From the NCBI GenBank assembly GCA_003254885.1, contig QANT01003821.1, positions 1 to 37,984 of the forward strand: a stretch of DNA of 37,984 bases, given 5' to 3'. Below are positions 10,309 through 21,473 of the stretch, piece by piece (position 1 is the first letter of the stretch; each line of letters starts with the position of its first letter). Source of the stretch: Purshia tridentata. Its lineage: Eukaryota > Streptophyta > Magnoliopsida > Rosales > Rosaceae. Made by a program: the position numbers and the translations under genes. The notes below the pieces were generated by a model that saw only the letters and a list, made by a program, of their open reading frames with translations, did no database searches and was not told where the DNA came from.

Positions 10309-10786
10309 AACCACTCAACTAAACCGGAATATTTTTGTTTACTGTTGTAAGCAGGAATATTTATTTACGGTTGGAGCCAAGCAGCAAGGTAATTAGTAAA
10401 ATCTCTTGTGAATTCTCTAGGTCTGACATGGATTGTCTGTCTTTGCCAACTCAAGAAATTAGTTTGGTGCGCAAAAGCTGGCCAAGACACTTCTAGATTG
10501 TTAAAAAAAAAACGTCTTTGTAAAAATTCTCTCCGTTTAATTGATAGAACCACTCAACTAAACCGGAATATTTTTGTTTACGGTTGTAAACAGGAATATT
10601 TATTTACGGTTGGAGCCAAGCAGCAAGGTAATTAGTAAAAGCTCTTGTGAATTCTCTAGGTCTGACATGGATTGTCTGTCTTTGCCAACTTAAGAGATTA
10701 GTTTGGTGCGCAAAAGCTGGCCAAGACACTTCTAGGTTGTTAAAAAAAAAACGTCTTTGTAAAAATTCTCTCCGTTTAATTGATAG
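10309..10786 (+). repeat. Two-copy tandem duplication, 239-bp period
   Basis: Two adjacent units, 10309-10547 and 10548-10786, are nearly identical from the ACCACTCAACTAAACCGG start to the TTGATAG end, with only a handful of differences. Each unit begins with a smaller internal repeat of GGAATATTT-TTTAC-GTTG. Short open frames in the two copies are equivalent and carry no recognisable domain, so I treat them as non-coding. Confidence 0.9.
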
Positions 10787-11718
10787 GTCCATTAACTTTA
10801 ATGTACACACAACCCAAAGAGTTAACCAAAGCACCCAAGTTCAAAAATTTAACTTTTAGATAATATCCACCTGCAATCATAAATTTAATTTTTAAATAAC
10901 ATCAACCCACTCATAACCCAAAATAGCTTAAGCACTCTATAGACAAATTTAATCGTAATCAGTTTCAATTTTCACCCGCACTTTTAGTTTTCACTGCAAT
11001 TTCAATTTTCAATGCGTTTTTAGTTTCACTTGCAATTTCAGTTATAGAGAACACTCTTATAAAGTCGCAGTTTTAGTTGTCTGACACAATTAACAAATTC
11101 AAAATGTCATAATTTCAGTTCGTAATTTCAATATTTTTCTATATTTGAATTCCATTATTGAATTTTTTATATATATTTAAAAGGACAGAACTAAGAGAAG
11201 AGAAGTGACATGATTATTAATAAACTAATAATTGTTATATTGACTAATATGGGTACGTATTACACGTTAAACACAATATGTAAAAAGTAGCCTAGGGTTA
11301 TTTAAATTATAATGATGTGATCGAAATGATATGAAACAGGTAATAATTAATTTCTTAATTAAAATTATATTATTTTCACTCTAGAATTATTAATAAGCTT
11401 ATATCTCACACTTTCAAGCTAGGGTTAGAGATAAGTTGGGTACTGTGCGTTTGAGGCTTTGAGCCATGAAACTTCCACATATGGCTGTTCTAATTCATTG
11501 CTCGATTAAATAAAGTGAAATGATATGCCTACATTGAAACCCATGCATATGAGCAAGAGTGCAAGACATTGATGGAAATGGAACATGTATGGAGCAGTAC
11601 GTACTATAGAAAACAGTATCATTTGAACTTCCAAGTCTTGTATGCTCCAGAAGAGAAACTACAATATATTAATGAGCTAACTTTAGTCTCCAAGAATCCA
11701 ACATAATTATGTCATGTT
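10787..11718. other. Intergenic DNA, nothing recognised
   Basis: AT-rich sequence with TTTTAGTTT/CAATTTC-type short words repeated loosely between 10970 and 11060. No gene, RNA or bounded mobile element is visible. Confidence 0.55.
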
Positions 11719-11869
11719 TTTTTATTAGTAACTTTTTCTAAACCCCCTAAACACCAAAAAACTTTTCTAAGCCCCCATCCATTTAGAAACTCTCCCTAAA
11801 CTCTCTAAAACATATAATACCTTGTTTACCCCTCTGACGGGCGCGCTGACGCGTGCACTGACGCGCACT

Positions 11870-11904
11870 CAGTGTAACTGTATTTCTGAAATACAGTTAC
11901 ACTG
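11870..11904. repeat. Perfect 35-base palindrome (17-bp arms, 1-base centre)
   Basis: CAGTGTAACTGTATTTC is followed by one T and then by its exact reverse complement. It could extrude as a cruciform or fold as an RNA hairpin. The equivalent palindrome in the second tandem unit is at 12040-12074 and has one mismatch beside the centre. Confidence 0.9.
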
Positions 11905-12039
11905 AAACTGAATCTTAAAAAACAATTACACTGAAACCGAATTTAAAAAAATACAATTACACTACAAAATAACACTAAAACATATAATACCTTGTTTACC
12001 CCTCTGACGCGCGCGCTGACGCGTGCACTGACGCGCGCC

Positions 12040-12074
12040 CAGTGTAACTGTATTTCTAAAATACAGTTACACTG
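12040..12074. repeat. Second copy of the 35-base palindrome
   Basis: Same arms as 11870-11904, with a single change next to the central base that leaves 16 paired positions. Conservation of both arms in both units mostly reflects recent duplication. Confidence 0.85.
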
Positions 12075-12857
12075 AAACTGAATCTTAAAAAACAATTACA
12101 CTGAAACTGAATTTAAAAAAATACAATTACACTACAAAATAACTACAAATAATTACACCATTATTTTTCAACATAAAAATGCATGTCCATAAAAAAAAAG
12201 TTACACCTTAACTAAACCTAAACAAACAGTTACACCTTCGCTAAAAAAAATAGTTACACCTTCACTAAAAAATTTAAATTCAATTTCACTAAAACAGTTT
12301 CACTTCAGTGAACTTGTTTTTAGTGAAACTAACATTCAAACCCTAGGCTATGTAGTCCGATCTCAAACTCAAATCCTAGGCTACGTCGCCATCATCTTCC
12401 TAATTTGTTTCCACCTGCAAATTTAATTTCACAATTTCAATGAATTCAGTGAATTTAAATTCAATTTCAGTGAACTCAAATTCAGTTTCACTAAATGCAT
12501 CTAAACTCTAATACATGCCATCAAAATGATATTCCATTAAAATTAAATTTTCATCAGCCCCAAACAACTTCAGCACCACCTCTCCTTAATCTCCCATAGC
12601 CACCATACTAGCTTAATCAAGCTACTCGGCGCCATATTCTCCAGCAGCAACTACTTCGTCCCTGAAGTCAACCTCGTTGACTGTCTTCGAAACCCCAAGA
12701 ATCCAAGCTTCTTCGTGCTCGATCGAACCACTGCTCCGGCCTCGACTCCGGCTTCCACAACCACATCAAACCTCAAGCATAATCGTTTTTGAAAACCATA
12801 GCTCTAAGGCTAGGAGCTGCCACATCAACTTTAGCCAGGATCTGCCAAGCATAACCA

Positions 12858-13105
12858 TTCAGCTGTGATCGGAGCATGTTGTCGTCGTTCCGCTTCTTGT
12901 CGTTTAAGCTGGAGGTCCTTACAGAGATGAGGTGATGTGCGACACCGGCTAGAAGAGCTTTCGCAGAGGAGGAAATGTTCAGCTGCGATCTGAGCCGGCG
13001 ATGTCATCGTCGTTCTGCTTCTCGTCGTTCGAGCTGGAGGTGGACTGCAACTACATGATGATGAGTGAGGTGCGACGCCGGCCAGAGGAGCTCGCAGAGG
13101 AGAAA
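12858..13105 (+). repeat. Two-copy degenerate tandem repeat, about 120-bp period
   Basis: A unit starting TTCAGCTGYGATC occurs at 12858 and 12978, followed in both by TCGTCGTTC-GCTTC, GAGCTGGAGGT and GCGACRCCGGCYAGA words, ending in CGCAGAGGAG. The copies differ by substitutions and small insertions, so the duplication is older than those at 10309 and 11805. The GC-rich composition hints at captured genic DNA, but no protein similarity is evident in any frame. Confidence 0.75.
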
Positions 13106-13432
13106 GAGAAAGCTAACCAGAGGAGAGAGAGAGAGAGAGAGAGAGAAGCAAATCAAAGGAGATAAAGAGGTTACATAGAGTGTGGCAAAAAAAAGAAGAG
13201 GTTAGAGAGAGAGAGATTCACGCACAGGTTGGAAGAAAAAAGAAAACGGGGTAAAATTGGAATTTTATTAAAAAGATGGTCAATTGTAGATAGGTGTAGG
13301 TTGACTAGGGGGTTTAGGAAAATATTAAGTGTAAGATTGGGGGTTTTGGAAGAGCTAAATTTTGGGTGGAGGTTAAAAGAGATTTTGTCTCTAACTAGGG
13401 GGCTTTTAATTATTTACTTTTTTTTTTATTTT

Positions 13433-14301
13433 GCCTGTTTTTCTTTTTCTTCTAGAGCTTATAATTAAATGCACTCAAAGATCTAATCAGTGCTTCTAGC
13501 TTAAGACAAAAAAGAAAACAAAATTTCCAATTTTCCCGCGATTGTATTGAAAAAAGAATCTGAAAAGATGAATCCAAGAATTAAAATATAGGGTCAAAAT
13601 TGGAAAATTCAATTTCTTTGAGAGCTGGGTCTACTGAATACTGATTAAACATATGGGCACATTCAGAAGCTACCCATTTTGTCGAGTGCACCAGCCCATA
13701 CTGTAAAGTCTGTAATGCAATGCATGAGACAGACAGAGTCCAATTAGGAAGCTATGTTGTGGGCTCTATCACTACCCAAAATAGTCTTAGTTTTGTGTGT
13801 CTTGTACTTAATGATCAATAATTCTTGATTTAATACTTGATAATTTTGAGTTGATACTTAATTGTTCATGGGCTGATTGTATTATATTAGTATTTAAGAT
13901 TAATAGGGCTTTAAAGTAAGAAATTGGACTCGGGAAGATGATATGATTCTAAAATTGAGCTGATTCAAACGTATATTGATTCCTCTTCCTTTATCTTTTC
14001 ATAAGTTAGCGAGCGATGGCCTCCTCTTAATCCCTTATATGTTCCGCCACTGATCCAGTTATGACAACAAAGAGAAAATTGCAAGACAACAAAATGGCAA
14101 GAGAAATTGTATTCTTTGCTGCAAGATAATGTGCATGGTACAAAGTTCCACTATACATGTACAACTACAAGCTGGGTTGAGCCAATGTGCTGCACGCTCC
14201 AACAATACTGTTAAAAAAAGGTTAAAAAGAGTAACATGAAAATGAAGAAACTCATATTAAGGTACACTATTACAGTGGCCATGGAAGTCGACCTAACTAT
14301 G
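13433..14301. other. Intergenic DNA and probable 3'UTR of the PCF11-like gene
   Basis: No separate gene is recognised. The part nearest 14301 (roughly 14050-14301) is likely 3'UTR of the minus-strand gene, but the poly(A) site is not defined. Confidence 0.5.
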
Positions 14302-17300
14302 TTAACTCTTCAATCGTTTTCTTTGACTACCCTCTTCAATAACTCCCTGCAAGTCAGAAGAAAAAAACAATCAAAATAAATACATAATTTTGCAGCACAG
14401 CTTGCAAAAAACCAAATGTACCTCCAGTGCATGCAAATATACATGAAAATCAACTTAACTGGCATACAGACGCGCATTCCACAAAATAAGATCATCCGAA
14501 AATGAGAATGTCTCAGGTATAAACAAAAATGGGGAAAAGAAATGCTATTACCTATCTGCCTCTTCCATTTTCTATCAGGATATTACTTGTACACCTTTAA
14601 ATTTCAAATCTTAGTAAATTATTAACATCCTATAGTGAAGCATTATCCTAAAAATAATTAAAGTCAAATGCACACCCCAACACTTGACCTAAGTTAGGCA
14701 TAGGATCACTATAAATGAAGTATAGAAGATTGTGGATCTTCCAAAGATCAAAATGCTTATTGGTGCAAAACATTTAAAAGAAAATAAGGTTATTGAATGT
14801 TCTAAGATAAGATTTTCTGGAAAACATATGTGAAAAAGTAAAAATTATAATGGAGTATAAGAGATATACCCCTTCATCTTGTGCAAAACCTCCAGGGGAT
14901 ACCACACTAGACTCGGACCTGCATTTAGCATGCACTATCGGACCTAACTGTGACCTATCCATGCCTGATGTTGACCCGTCAGGTGCATTCAAGTACACAG
15001 CACCTTTATACATCCACTCCTCTGTCTCATCACTATAAAAATCATCAAATGGCTCTCCACATAAAGCACATGAATTCTGATCCTCATCAGCAGGAACAGC
15101 CATTTCTTCATCACTCTTCTTTTCCACAATGGTCTCAGCGGGCAAAAATCCAGGAACTGCATCAGTTCCCAATGCCTCTGCACCACTAAGCCACATGCTC
15201 GTATTTACAAACCATTTACGAGAGGGCTTTTGCTTACGGCTTTTTGACATACGGTTCTTTGTTACATGCCAATCCATATGACTTCTGTGCTCTTCTTGGC
15301 ACTTGAACCGAAGGCCACAAGTTGTGCACTGTCTTGGGAGATCACCATATAGGGCATTTATTGCAGATTCATGACGTAGCTTGAGAATGTCGGCATTAAA
15401 CTCAATTCCTACAGAATCCTAAACATTTAATAACTTGGTTGAGATACGACCCAAAATTGCATTAGAAAATCAACTTATCAAAACTAAAACAAACATAGAG
15501 AGATATCATTCAAATACCTGCAGAGGGCTTTGATTTGTCAACGAGATCAAACCTTGAGCCATGAGAGAACTAATCAAACCAGAATATGCACTCCCTTGCT
15601 GGTTGCTAGAGACAACTGGACCAGCATTTTGAACAGGAAGTATGCCTTGAGAGAAAGGAGGTGGGGGACCAGGTGGTAGGGGAGGCAAGGCTTCCCCTCG
15701 TATATGCAAACCACTGCTTGGGATATGGTGCGTTGGTAAGCTCGACCATAGACGAGGTACAGGGTTTGCTAAAACTGTACTAACGGCACCACCATGCCCT
15801 TGAAAAGAGTATCCATGATTTGAGGGTGGTACCGCTAAATAAGGTGGCACTGGAGTGTCTGCTGATGAAAGAAATTTTTCTCGTGCCTCCTGAGGTGGAA
15901 GAAATTGTGGTTGAAAATGACTGCCCTGCACCTGGTTTCGCTGATTAGCAGGTATCAGTCTGGAATTCTGACTAGTCATCTGAGTTAACTTCGACCTCAA
16001 ATCACTGTTTTCAAAACCCTCTAACTGCTGGTCAGGCGTATATGGAAAAATTGGGTGCACAGAAGGCAGTTGAGAATTATGCACATTTACTGGAGGTCTT
16101 AAACCCACTGATACTGGTATAATTGATCGAGAGTCAGCCTCTGGAAATTTGTCAATAAAGGGAGAAATTTTCTCGCCACCTGAAGATATACCACTTGTCA
16201 CAAATGGCATCTGGAAATTCCTGCCTCTTCCTTTGGAATTAAGGAGATTCTGCGAAGACTGAGAGGGACGAAAAGGCATGTTCCAGGCTTCTTGGGGATA
16301 GTGAGAACCCAGGTTATGATTTGTCTCAGACTGGAATCGAGATATCTTACCCATTGATCCACGACTGAACTGCAGGAAAAATATAGAACTTTCAGAGATG
16401 AGCTCAAATGAATCAGAACTGAAGAAAACTTGTTGCAGGACAGAAGCAAAGGCTACTGTCTTGCTGCAGTAATACGGCAAAACATACAGTGGAGAGAACT
16501 TCCAGCAACAAACAATAGAAAAACAAAAAAAATGATTAAAAAAAAAAAGAGAGAGAGAAATGCTATAACAGCAAATAATGAACGTAGATAGATGAGTTCC
16601 AGGGTTTGGAAACCCAAGAGAAACTCTAAATCAGAATTCTCTAATAAAATAATGCATAAACTTTCTATTACAACCTAATGCTTAAGTTTATATAGGAAAA
16701 CATATTCCTCAACTGACTAGGAAAACAAAAAAGGCAAATCTAAAAGAATAAGGGAGCATAATTACTAAAAAGATCTAATAAAATCAGGAAACTAGACTCC
16801 TAATCAAACTGGGAAACAGAAATTAAAAGGTAACTAAAAACCTAAATCTTGGAAAGCCTAATAGATGCTCCTGCATCAAAACTTGAGAGCGCAAGTACCA
16901 ATTATTGAGGGCAACAGTAACGAAACATATGACAGTACTTTACCATGTTTTAATGATCATTGGAGAACCAAAAATGGCATCAGTTTTGTATAATTTAGGC
17001 AAGAAAATCTAGGTAGTTATCGCATGAGAGAAACAGAGACTGCTTTTAGATCTGCTGGTGCTACAGTTTCTGATCAGTTGAGTAAAGGGTTGGGATTTTC
17101 AAAGAAAGGTTCTCTAGGAAGGGTAAGTGCACCTAGTTGTGGTATAAACTTCAAAGCAGTCACAGATGCACAGAAGAACCAAAGAAAGGCATCTGGACAC
17201 TGCGAGTATTAAACCCAAACTACTAATGGCACACAAAGGCCCCAAATCGCAAGCACAGTAGCTAGAAAATAAGTTTGGCAGGCCCTCATAAATAAAGTGG

Positions 17301-20207
17301 AGAATCAAATTAAGTGGGAAAAAAAGGTTTAGAGCCTAAGCGAAGGCAGGAATAGCCTATAAATATCAGCGAAGCAATTATGAAAAATTGTGATCCAAAT
17401 AACTAAATGAAAAACACTTCAGCAAACATTAAGATCATTTGAAATTCATCTTAAAAATTATTAAAAAACAAGTAGGAAGAACATACACCGAGTGGGGGAA
17501 TTGGAGCTTCAGCTATAACAGAGGACTGTTCGGATGAAGGTAGATGTACCTGACTAGACGAAGTACTCCTAATATCCGACTCCAAGTGGCTTGCTCCAAG
17601 GCTAGGCCTTGCCCTGTAGCTTCTAGAAGGTGGTACAGTTGAAGGCATGAAATCATTACTCCTACTGTGATCTGCTAAAGTTGGGCTCATATCTTCCCAA
17701 TCAAACTCTTCCTCTTCAGTATTCTGCCATGACATTGGAGTTGCCTTATGGTCAAGACCGTTCAGGCCCAGCCGCCCAACGTGCAGTGGCTTATCATTTG
17801 AGCTTCTATCCCCACTGTCTTTTCCATATGCATCAATTAAAGCTCTTGGTCTTTGATGTTCAAGTCCATTACTGAGATTATTATACGCAGAAGAAGTGTC
17901 AAACCGGTTCTTACTACCATCAAGATAGTGTTTTCTTCGCCATTCAGTCGGCTCCTCATCTCTACCAATTGATCCACCAAGTCTATAATCAAACACAGAA
18001 TTAGATGGAGATGCCCTTTCGACAAACCTTTTAGGAGAATTTTCTACTTCATATTCATCAACTGCAGATGGTAGAGACCTATCAAGCCCAATATTTGAAG
18101 GCGACGATGATCTCGCAAGTCTGGCAGTTGAAGATGAGTGCAACTGTTTGGATCCAAGGGAAAAAGGTGTATGACTACCACTTCCTGTTGAGCTCAATCG
18201 TTGGGATCCAACCTGCAAGGATACAACCACTGCATGATCAGAATCATACTTGTCTAACATAATGGCAGGTTTCTGAACATATAAATTTTAAGTTGAAGAT
18301 CCTAATGCATGCTGCACATTCAGCAGGATTATGAACAAATTACGGATGTGAAATGTCACTGCTGTTTAGGTACACAAATTTGGTGACAGAAAGCAATATA
18401 TATAGCACAAACAGGTTTTCCAGTTTAAGGACCAGTGAACAAAGCAATGCTTTAACAAAAATATTGTTTTTTTAAAGGAAGTAATCTAGTCACTATTTTT
18501 TAGTAACTCTGTGCAAAATGAGAAGAAAAACTTTAATTAGATCAATGGTCGTAAAGCTAAAGAAATGATAAATAATCAGATTATAGAACCCCCAACCAAA
18601 AACCTTTAACCAACAGAAATATAGATAAATTTTCCACTACTACACTAAATGCCGGCTGCAGTCTAGCCCATGTATATTCAAACCAACTGAGAGATTTCAC
18701 AGGAAAGCTTACACTATCTACATTTGAGTTTTCCAACTGACGCAAATATTTTGGATTGACATGGATGCCATGAGTCGGTCGAGGAGATTCAGAGGCCCTC
18801 AAAGGAGGTAATCCTGATGATTGTTGGTTTACTTGTGGGGAAAATTGCAGTTGTGCTTCAATCCTGCTAAGGACAGCAGGTGGAAAATACGCTGACCAAG
18901 TTCCAAAGAGGTGGCGCATCGAGGCATATTGATTAGGGTTTACTTGCCTGTATGCCTCGCAAAAGACCTATGCAAATATAAAATCAAGTGAAACTAGAGT
19001 AATGTGATTCTCAGGAAACTATTATAAGCTTACTTAGAAAATGGGGGAAACAAAAATACATCACATTCTGCAGTTAGAATAGATCACCTCAGGTAGACGT
19101 GAAGAGAAGTACTTGACATATTCCCGACCAATATTCTTGACAATGCTGTCTAAAAGATATAGTGAAGGCAGTTTTTGCTCAACAGGGACCTGCAATAGAC
19201 AAGTATTAAACAATTAAGGCAATCTTCAAAACTGACCACCATAAACAGCAGTGTGACTTCTTTTGTGGCAGGCTTGACACAGATACTCCAATCCAACTGC
19301 AGTTGAATCTTCAACATTAGATAAAGAAACTACAATCGGACTAGAGCTGCATCTTTAAGATTTGACCCTAGTTCTTACTAAGGTGGTTGATTAGAGTATT
19401 AACCATCAACATTGGGAAAATTCACTCGTTAATTGTTTCTCAAAACCAAGCTTCTTCGTAACTCATGTTTTGCGGGCGATTCTGTTCATTATACTCATAG
19501 GAACGAGGGAGAGAAAGGAAGGAAAAAAAAAAAAGATTTATAACTTTCGAAGTTGTTCTTCCCAATTGAGCAACATCTAGAATCTAAAATTTAAATTTCT
19601 ACGAAACCAAACAGAGATATAGATCAACACGAGTCGCCTGGTGGCAATTAGAACTTGTAAAGATAGCTATTTACAATTCCTAGAACCCAAACAATTACAC
19701 GAGTTCAATCTCCAAAGTTCCTAATTCATACAAATTCATTCAGCAAGCTCCGCCCCAATAATGAAAATAAGAGGTTGAAGCAAGCAACCCGCAGATACCG
19801 AAACAGACCTCGAGAATCCGGGCGCAGATGGCGTCGGCGATGCCCTTTCCGTGGTCTCTCTGCTCGCCAGCGATGATGGTGAGATCGGTGATGATGGGCT
19901 TGGAGTTGAAGATGAGCTCCGCCAAGACCATCTCGTAGAGCTGCACAATCTCCTCGGTGCTGGGCGGCGACACATCGTCCTCGGGCGAAATCCTCAGGTC
20001 GTCGTCCCGCTGCTTCAGCAGAGCCCTGAAGCGGTCCAGCGCAGTCGGCGGCGCAGGCCTCAGAGCCAGGTCATTGGGCATGGCCCTCGCCGTCGAGGTT
20101 GTGGATGTGGCTGTGGCGGCTGTGGCGGGGGCAATTAAGCGCTCGTTGTGTGGGAAAGCAAGGGTTCTAGGGTTTTCTCGGGAAAGTATGAGCCTTTCCG
20201 AGGCCAT
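14302..20207 (-). CDS. PCFS4: PCF11-like pre-mRNA cleavage/polyadenylation factor (PCFS4 type)
   Basis: Nuclear 3'-end processing factor that binds the RNA polymerase II C-terminal domain; Arabidopsis PCFS4 promotes alternative polyadenylation of FCA and affects flowering time. Seven exons in transcript order (19809-20207, 19088-19189, 18713-18967, 17487-18212, 15518-16369, 14870-15418, 14302-14346) join in frame to 975 residues, longer than the roughly 808 of Arabidopsis. The CTD-interacting (CID/RPR) domain is at about 82-205, with the [11 protein letters not shown] helix in exon 2. Residues 250-780 are low-complexity, Ser/Pro-rich, with a [10 protein letters not shown] tract. A C2H2 finger uses C809, C812, H825 and H829; a second zinc-binding module uses C895/C898 and H941/C944. 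The tail [11 protein letters not shown] matches the family C-terminus. For the exon 4/5 junction I chose donor GT|GTATGT at 17486, because the alternative one base earlier breaks the frame. The gene is convergent with the PDF2-like gene. Confidence 0.93.
16590..16880 (-). mobile_element. LTR-like remnant inside a PCFS4 intron
   Basis: Read on the minus strand, this part of the 1.1-kb intron 16370-17486 has a TATATAAAC promoter-like motif, T-rich blocks with repeated TTTCCTAGT/TTAGATC-like words, and a TTGTAATAGA stretch, a pattern typical of plant LTRs. It runs in the same direction as the host gene. I cannot define exact ends or a target-site duplication, and no coding remnant is attached, so this is a weak call. 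Confidence 0.25.
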
Positions 20208-20246
20208 TGGAGTTTAAAAGAGAAGAACAATAGTGAGTGTTTAAGG

Positions 20247-20255
20247 TTAGGGTTT
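20247..20255 (-). promoter_or_regulatory. Telo-box, PCFS4 5' flank
   Basis: AAACCCTAA on the minus strand, 40 bases before the start codon. Telo-boxes near the start sites of plant housekeeping genes cooperate with other elements and can also recruit Polycomb through TRB proteins. A related AAACCCTAG lies within the first exon at 20168-20176. Confidence 0.5.
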
Positions 20256-20305
20256 GGGTTAGGATTGTCTGGGTTTTGTCCCACCGCGGGAGGGTGAGAA
20301 TTGCA

Positions 20306-20314
20306 TTAGGGTTT
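20306..20314 (-). promoter_or_regulatory. Second telo-box, PCFS4 5' flank
   Basis: Another exact AAACCCTAA on the minus strand, 59 bases upstream of the first. The pair sits in the GC-richer segment 20080-20410, which is probably the leader and core promoter of the PCF11-like gene. Confidence 0.5.
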
Positions 20315-21056
20315 GTTCCCACCACCATAGACGAAGAAGAATACGGTGTGGGTTCCGATTCCGGACTCGGCTACTTTTCGTGACTCGTGGTCGTGGCGTC
20401 CTTCCCCTTCCTCTTTAATAATTAATTCTTTATTCTACTAAAACGACGTTTTTTTCACTATTGATTTAATAACCGATATGTCGTCTACCAGTTACCATGT
20501 GTTTTTCTTTTCTTTTTTGCTTTGACAAGAAACAATGGCATGGACCTATGGTGATTAAATACAGGGCCAAATCTCATTTTTGGTCCGTGTAACTTGGATG
20601 ATTTTGGTCTTATACTTTAAAAACCAATATCTCATGTACCAATTACTATGTGTTTTCTCTGACAAAAACATAAAAGTACCGTCCAAATTTCACTTTAAGT
20701 AATACCCGCAAAGAAATGCGAGACTACTAATTCAAATATATCTCACTTCTCTATTAAGAATATACAATGGTATACCAAAATGTGGTTTACCTAGCTTTAT
20801 TGTTTCACTTTTTGTCCATATAGCTTAGGGCAAGTTTCTCTTTCATCCTTATATTGTCAATTGATCTTATTTTGGTCTTGTAATTTATAAACCATTGCAA
20901 TTTTAGAATGCGTTTGTAATTCTGTCTATTAAGTCAATAAGTCGTCAAATTCATTATGATTTTGATGATGTATTTTAAAACGTACCGTTACGATTTAAAT
21001 CATTTGTATTACAAACAATTAGCAATTGAAGTACAAATTTAACAATTTAGTGGACA
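20315..21056. other. Intergenic DNA, probable promoter side of PCFS4
   Basis: No gene is recognised. Segments such as 20570-20640 and 20810-20900 contain TTTGGTCC/TTTTTGTCC-TATAGCTT-like phrases that are common in old plant repeats, but no borders can be set. Confidence 0.5.
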
Positions 21057-21152
21057 TAAATGTTAACATGTCATTGAGTTGAAACGGTTTATAAACGACA
21101 TAACTAAATGTTAACATGTCATTGAGTTGAAACAGTTTATAAACGACATAAC
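21057..21152 (+). repeat. Two-copy tandem repeat, 48-bp period
   Basis: The unit starting TAAATGTTAACATGTCATTG occurs at 21057 and 21105 and is identical except for one base in the GAAACRGTTTATAAACG part. It is non-coding and recent. Confidence 0.9.
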
Positions 21153-21473
21153 TAAAATTAGAACAATTAAAAGTAACGTGGCATGACGTATTTAAGTTGG
21201 TCGGCCTTATTCATACTTTATGTTATGCTTGTGTTAGCCCAATCATAATCGTACCGTGTTAATGTTGACCTAATACATAATTTTTTTATGCTCGTGTTGG
21301 CTTAGATTAGGGGGTAGCACATATTTGGTTTTTTTTTTTTGACCACTACACATATTTGGTTAACTAAACTGATAGGTTCAAACCTATAACCAAACTAGTA
21401 GGTATTATACGGTGATTTTGTCAACCATAAGTAAACTGGTTAAGGTCTTAACGATAAGTTCAATTATCTGAAC

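Larger units (their letters stand above)
11805..12144 (+). repeat. Two-copy tandem repeat, 170-bp period, GC-rich core
   Basis: Units at 11805-11974 and 11975-12144 share the AAAACATATAATACC start, a GC-rich block of three CTGACGCG-like words, a palindrome, and a TTACACT-rich AT tail. Only a few substitutions separate them. The CpG-dense core stands out sharply from the AT-rich surroundings. Confidence 0.9.
11719..13432. mobile_element. Probable non-autonomous transposable element, about 1.7 kb
   Basis: The two ends are loosely inverted: the left end carries CTAAACCCCCTAAA and AAGCCCCCAT words, and the right end carries their reverse complements (GGGGGTTTT, CTAGGGGGTTTAGG, CTAGGGGGCTTTT). 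Between them lie a 170-bp tandem duplication, TTACACT-rich AT sequence, and then a GC-richer block (about 12590-13110) that itself contains a 120-bp duplication. This mixture of degenerate inverted ends with an interior of gene-like composition resembles a Mutator-like non-autonomous element that has captured host DNA. No transposase is visible and no target-site duplication was found, so both the class and the borders are tentative. Confidence 0.4.

Noticed and set aside
10408..10859. Paired 70-75-codon frames in the 239-bp tandem units
   Set aside because: Their similarity comes from the DNA duplication. Equivalent frames exist on the other strand, and no domain is recognisable.
12677..12868. 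63-codon frame in the GC-rich interior of the element
   Set aside because: Low-complexity composition with no recognisable protein. The frame is not kept between the duplicated segments.
19736..20217. Frames overlapping PCFS4 exon 1 on both strands
   Set aside because: They are shadows of the GC-rich first exon; only the frame that joins to the CID domain is real.
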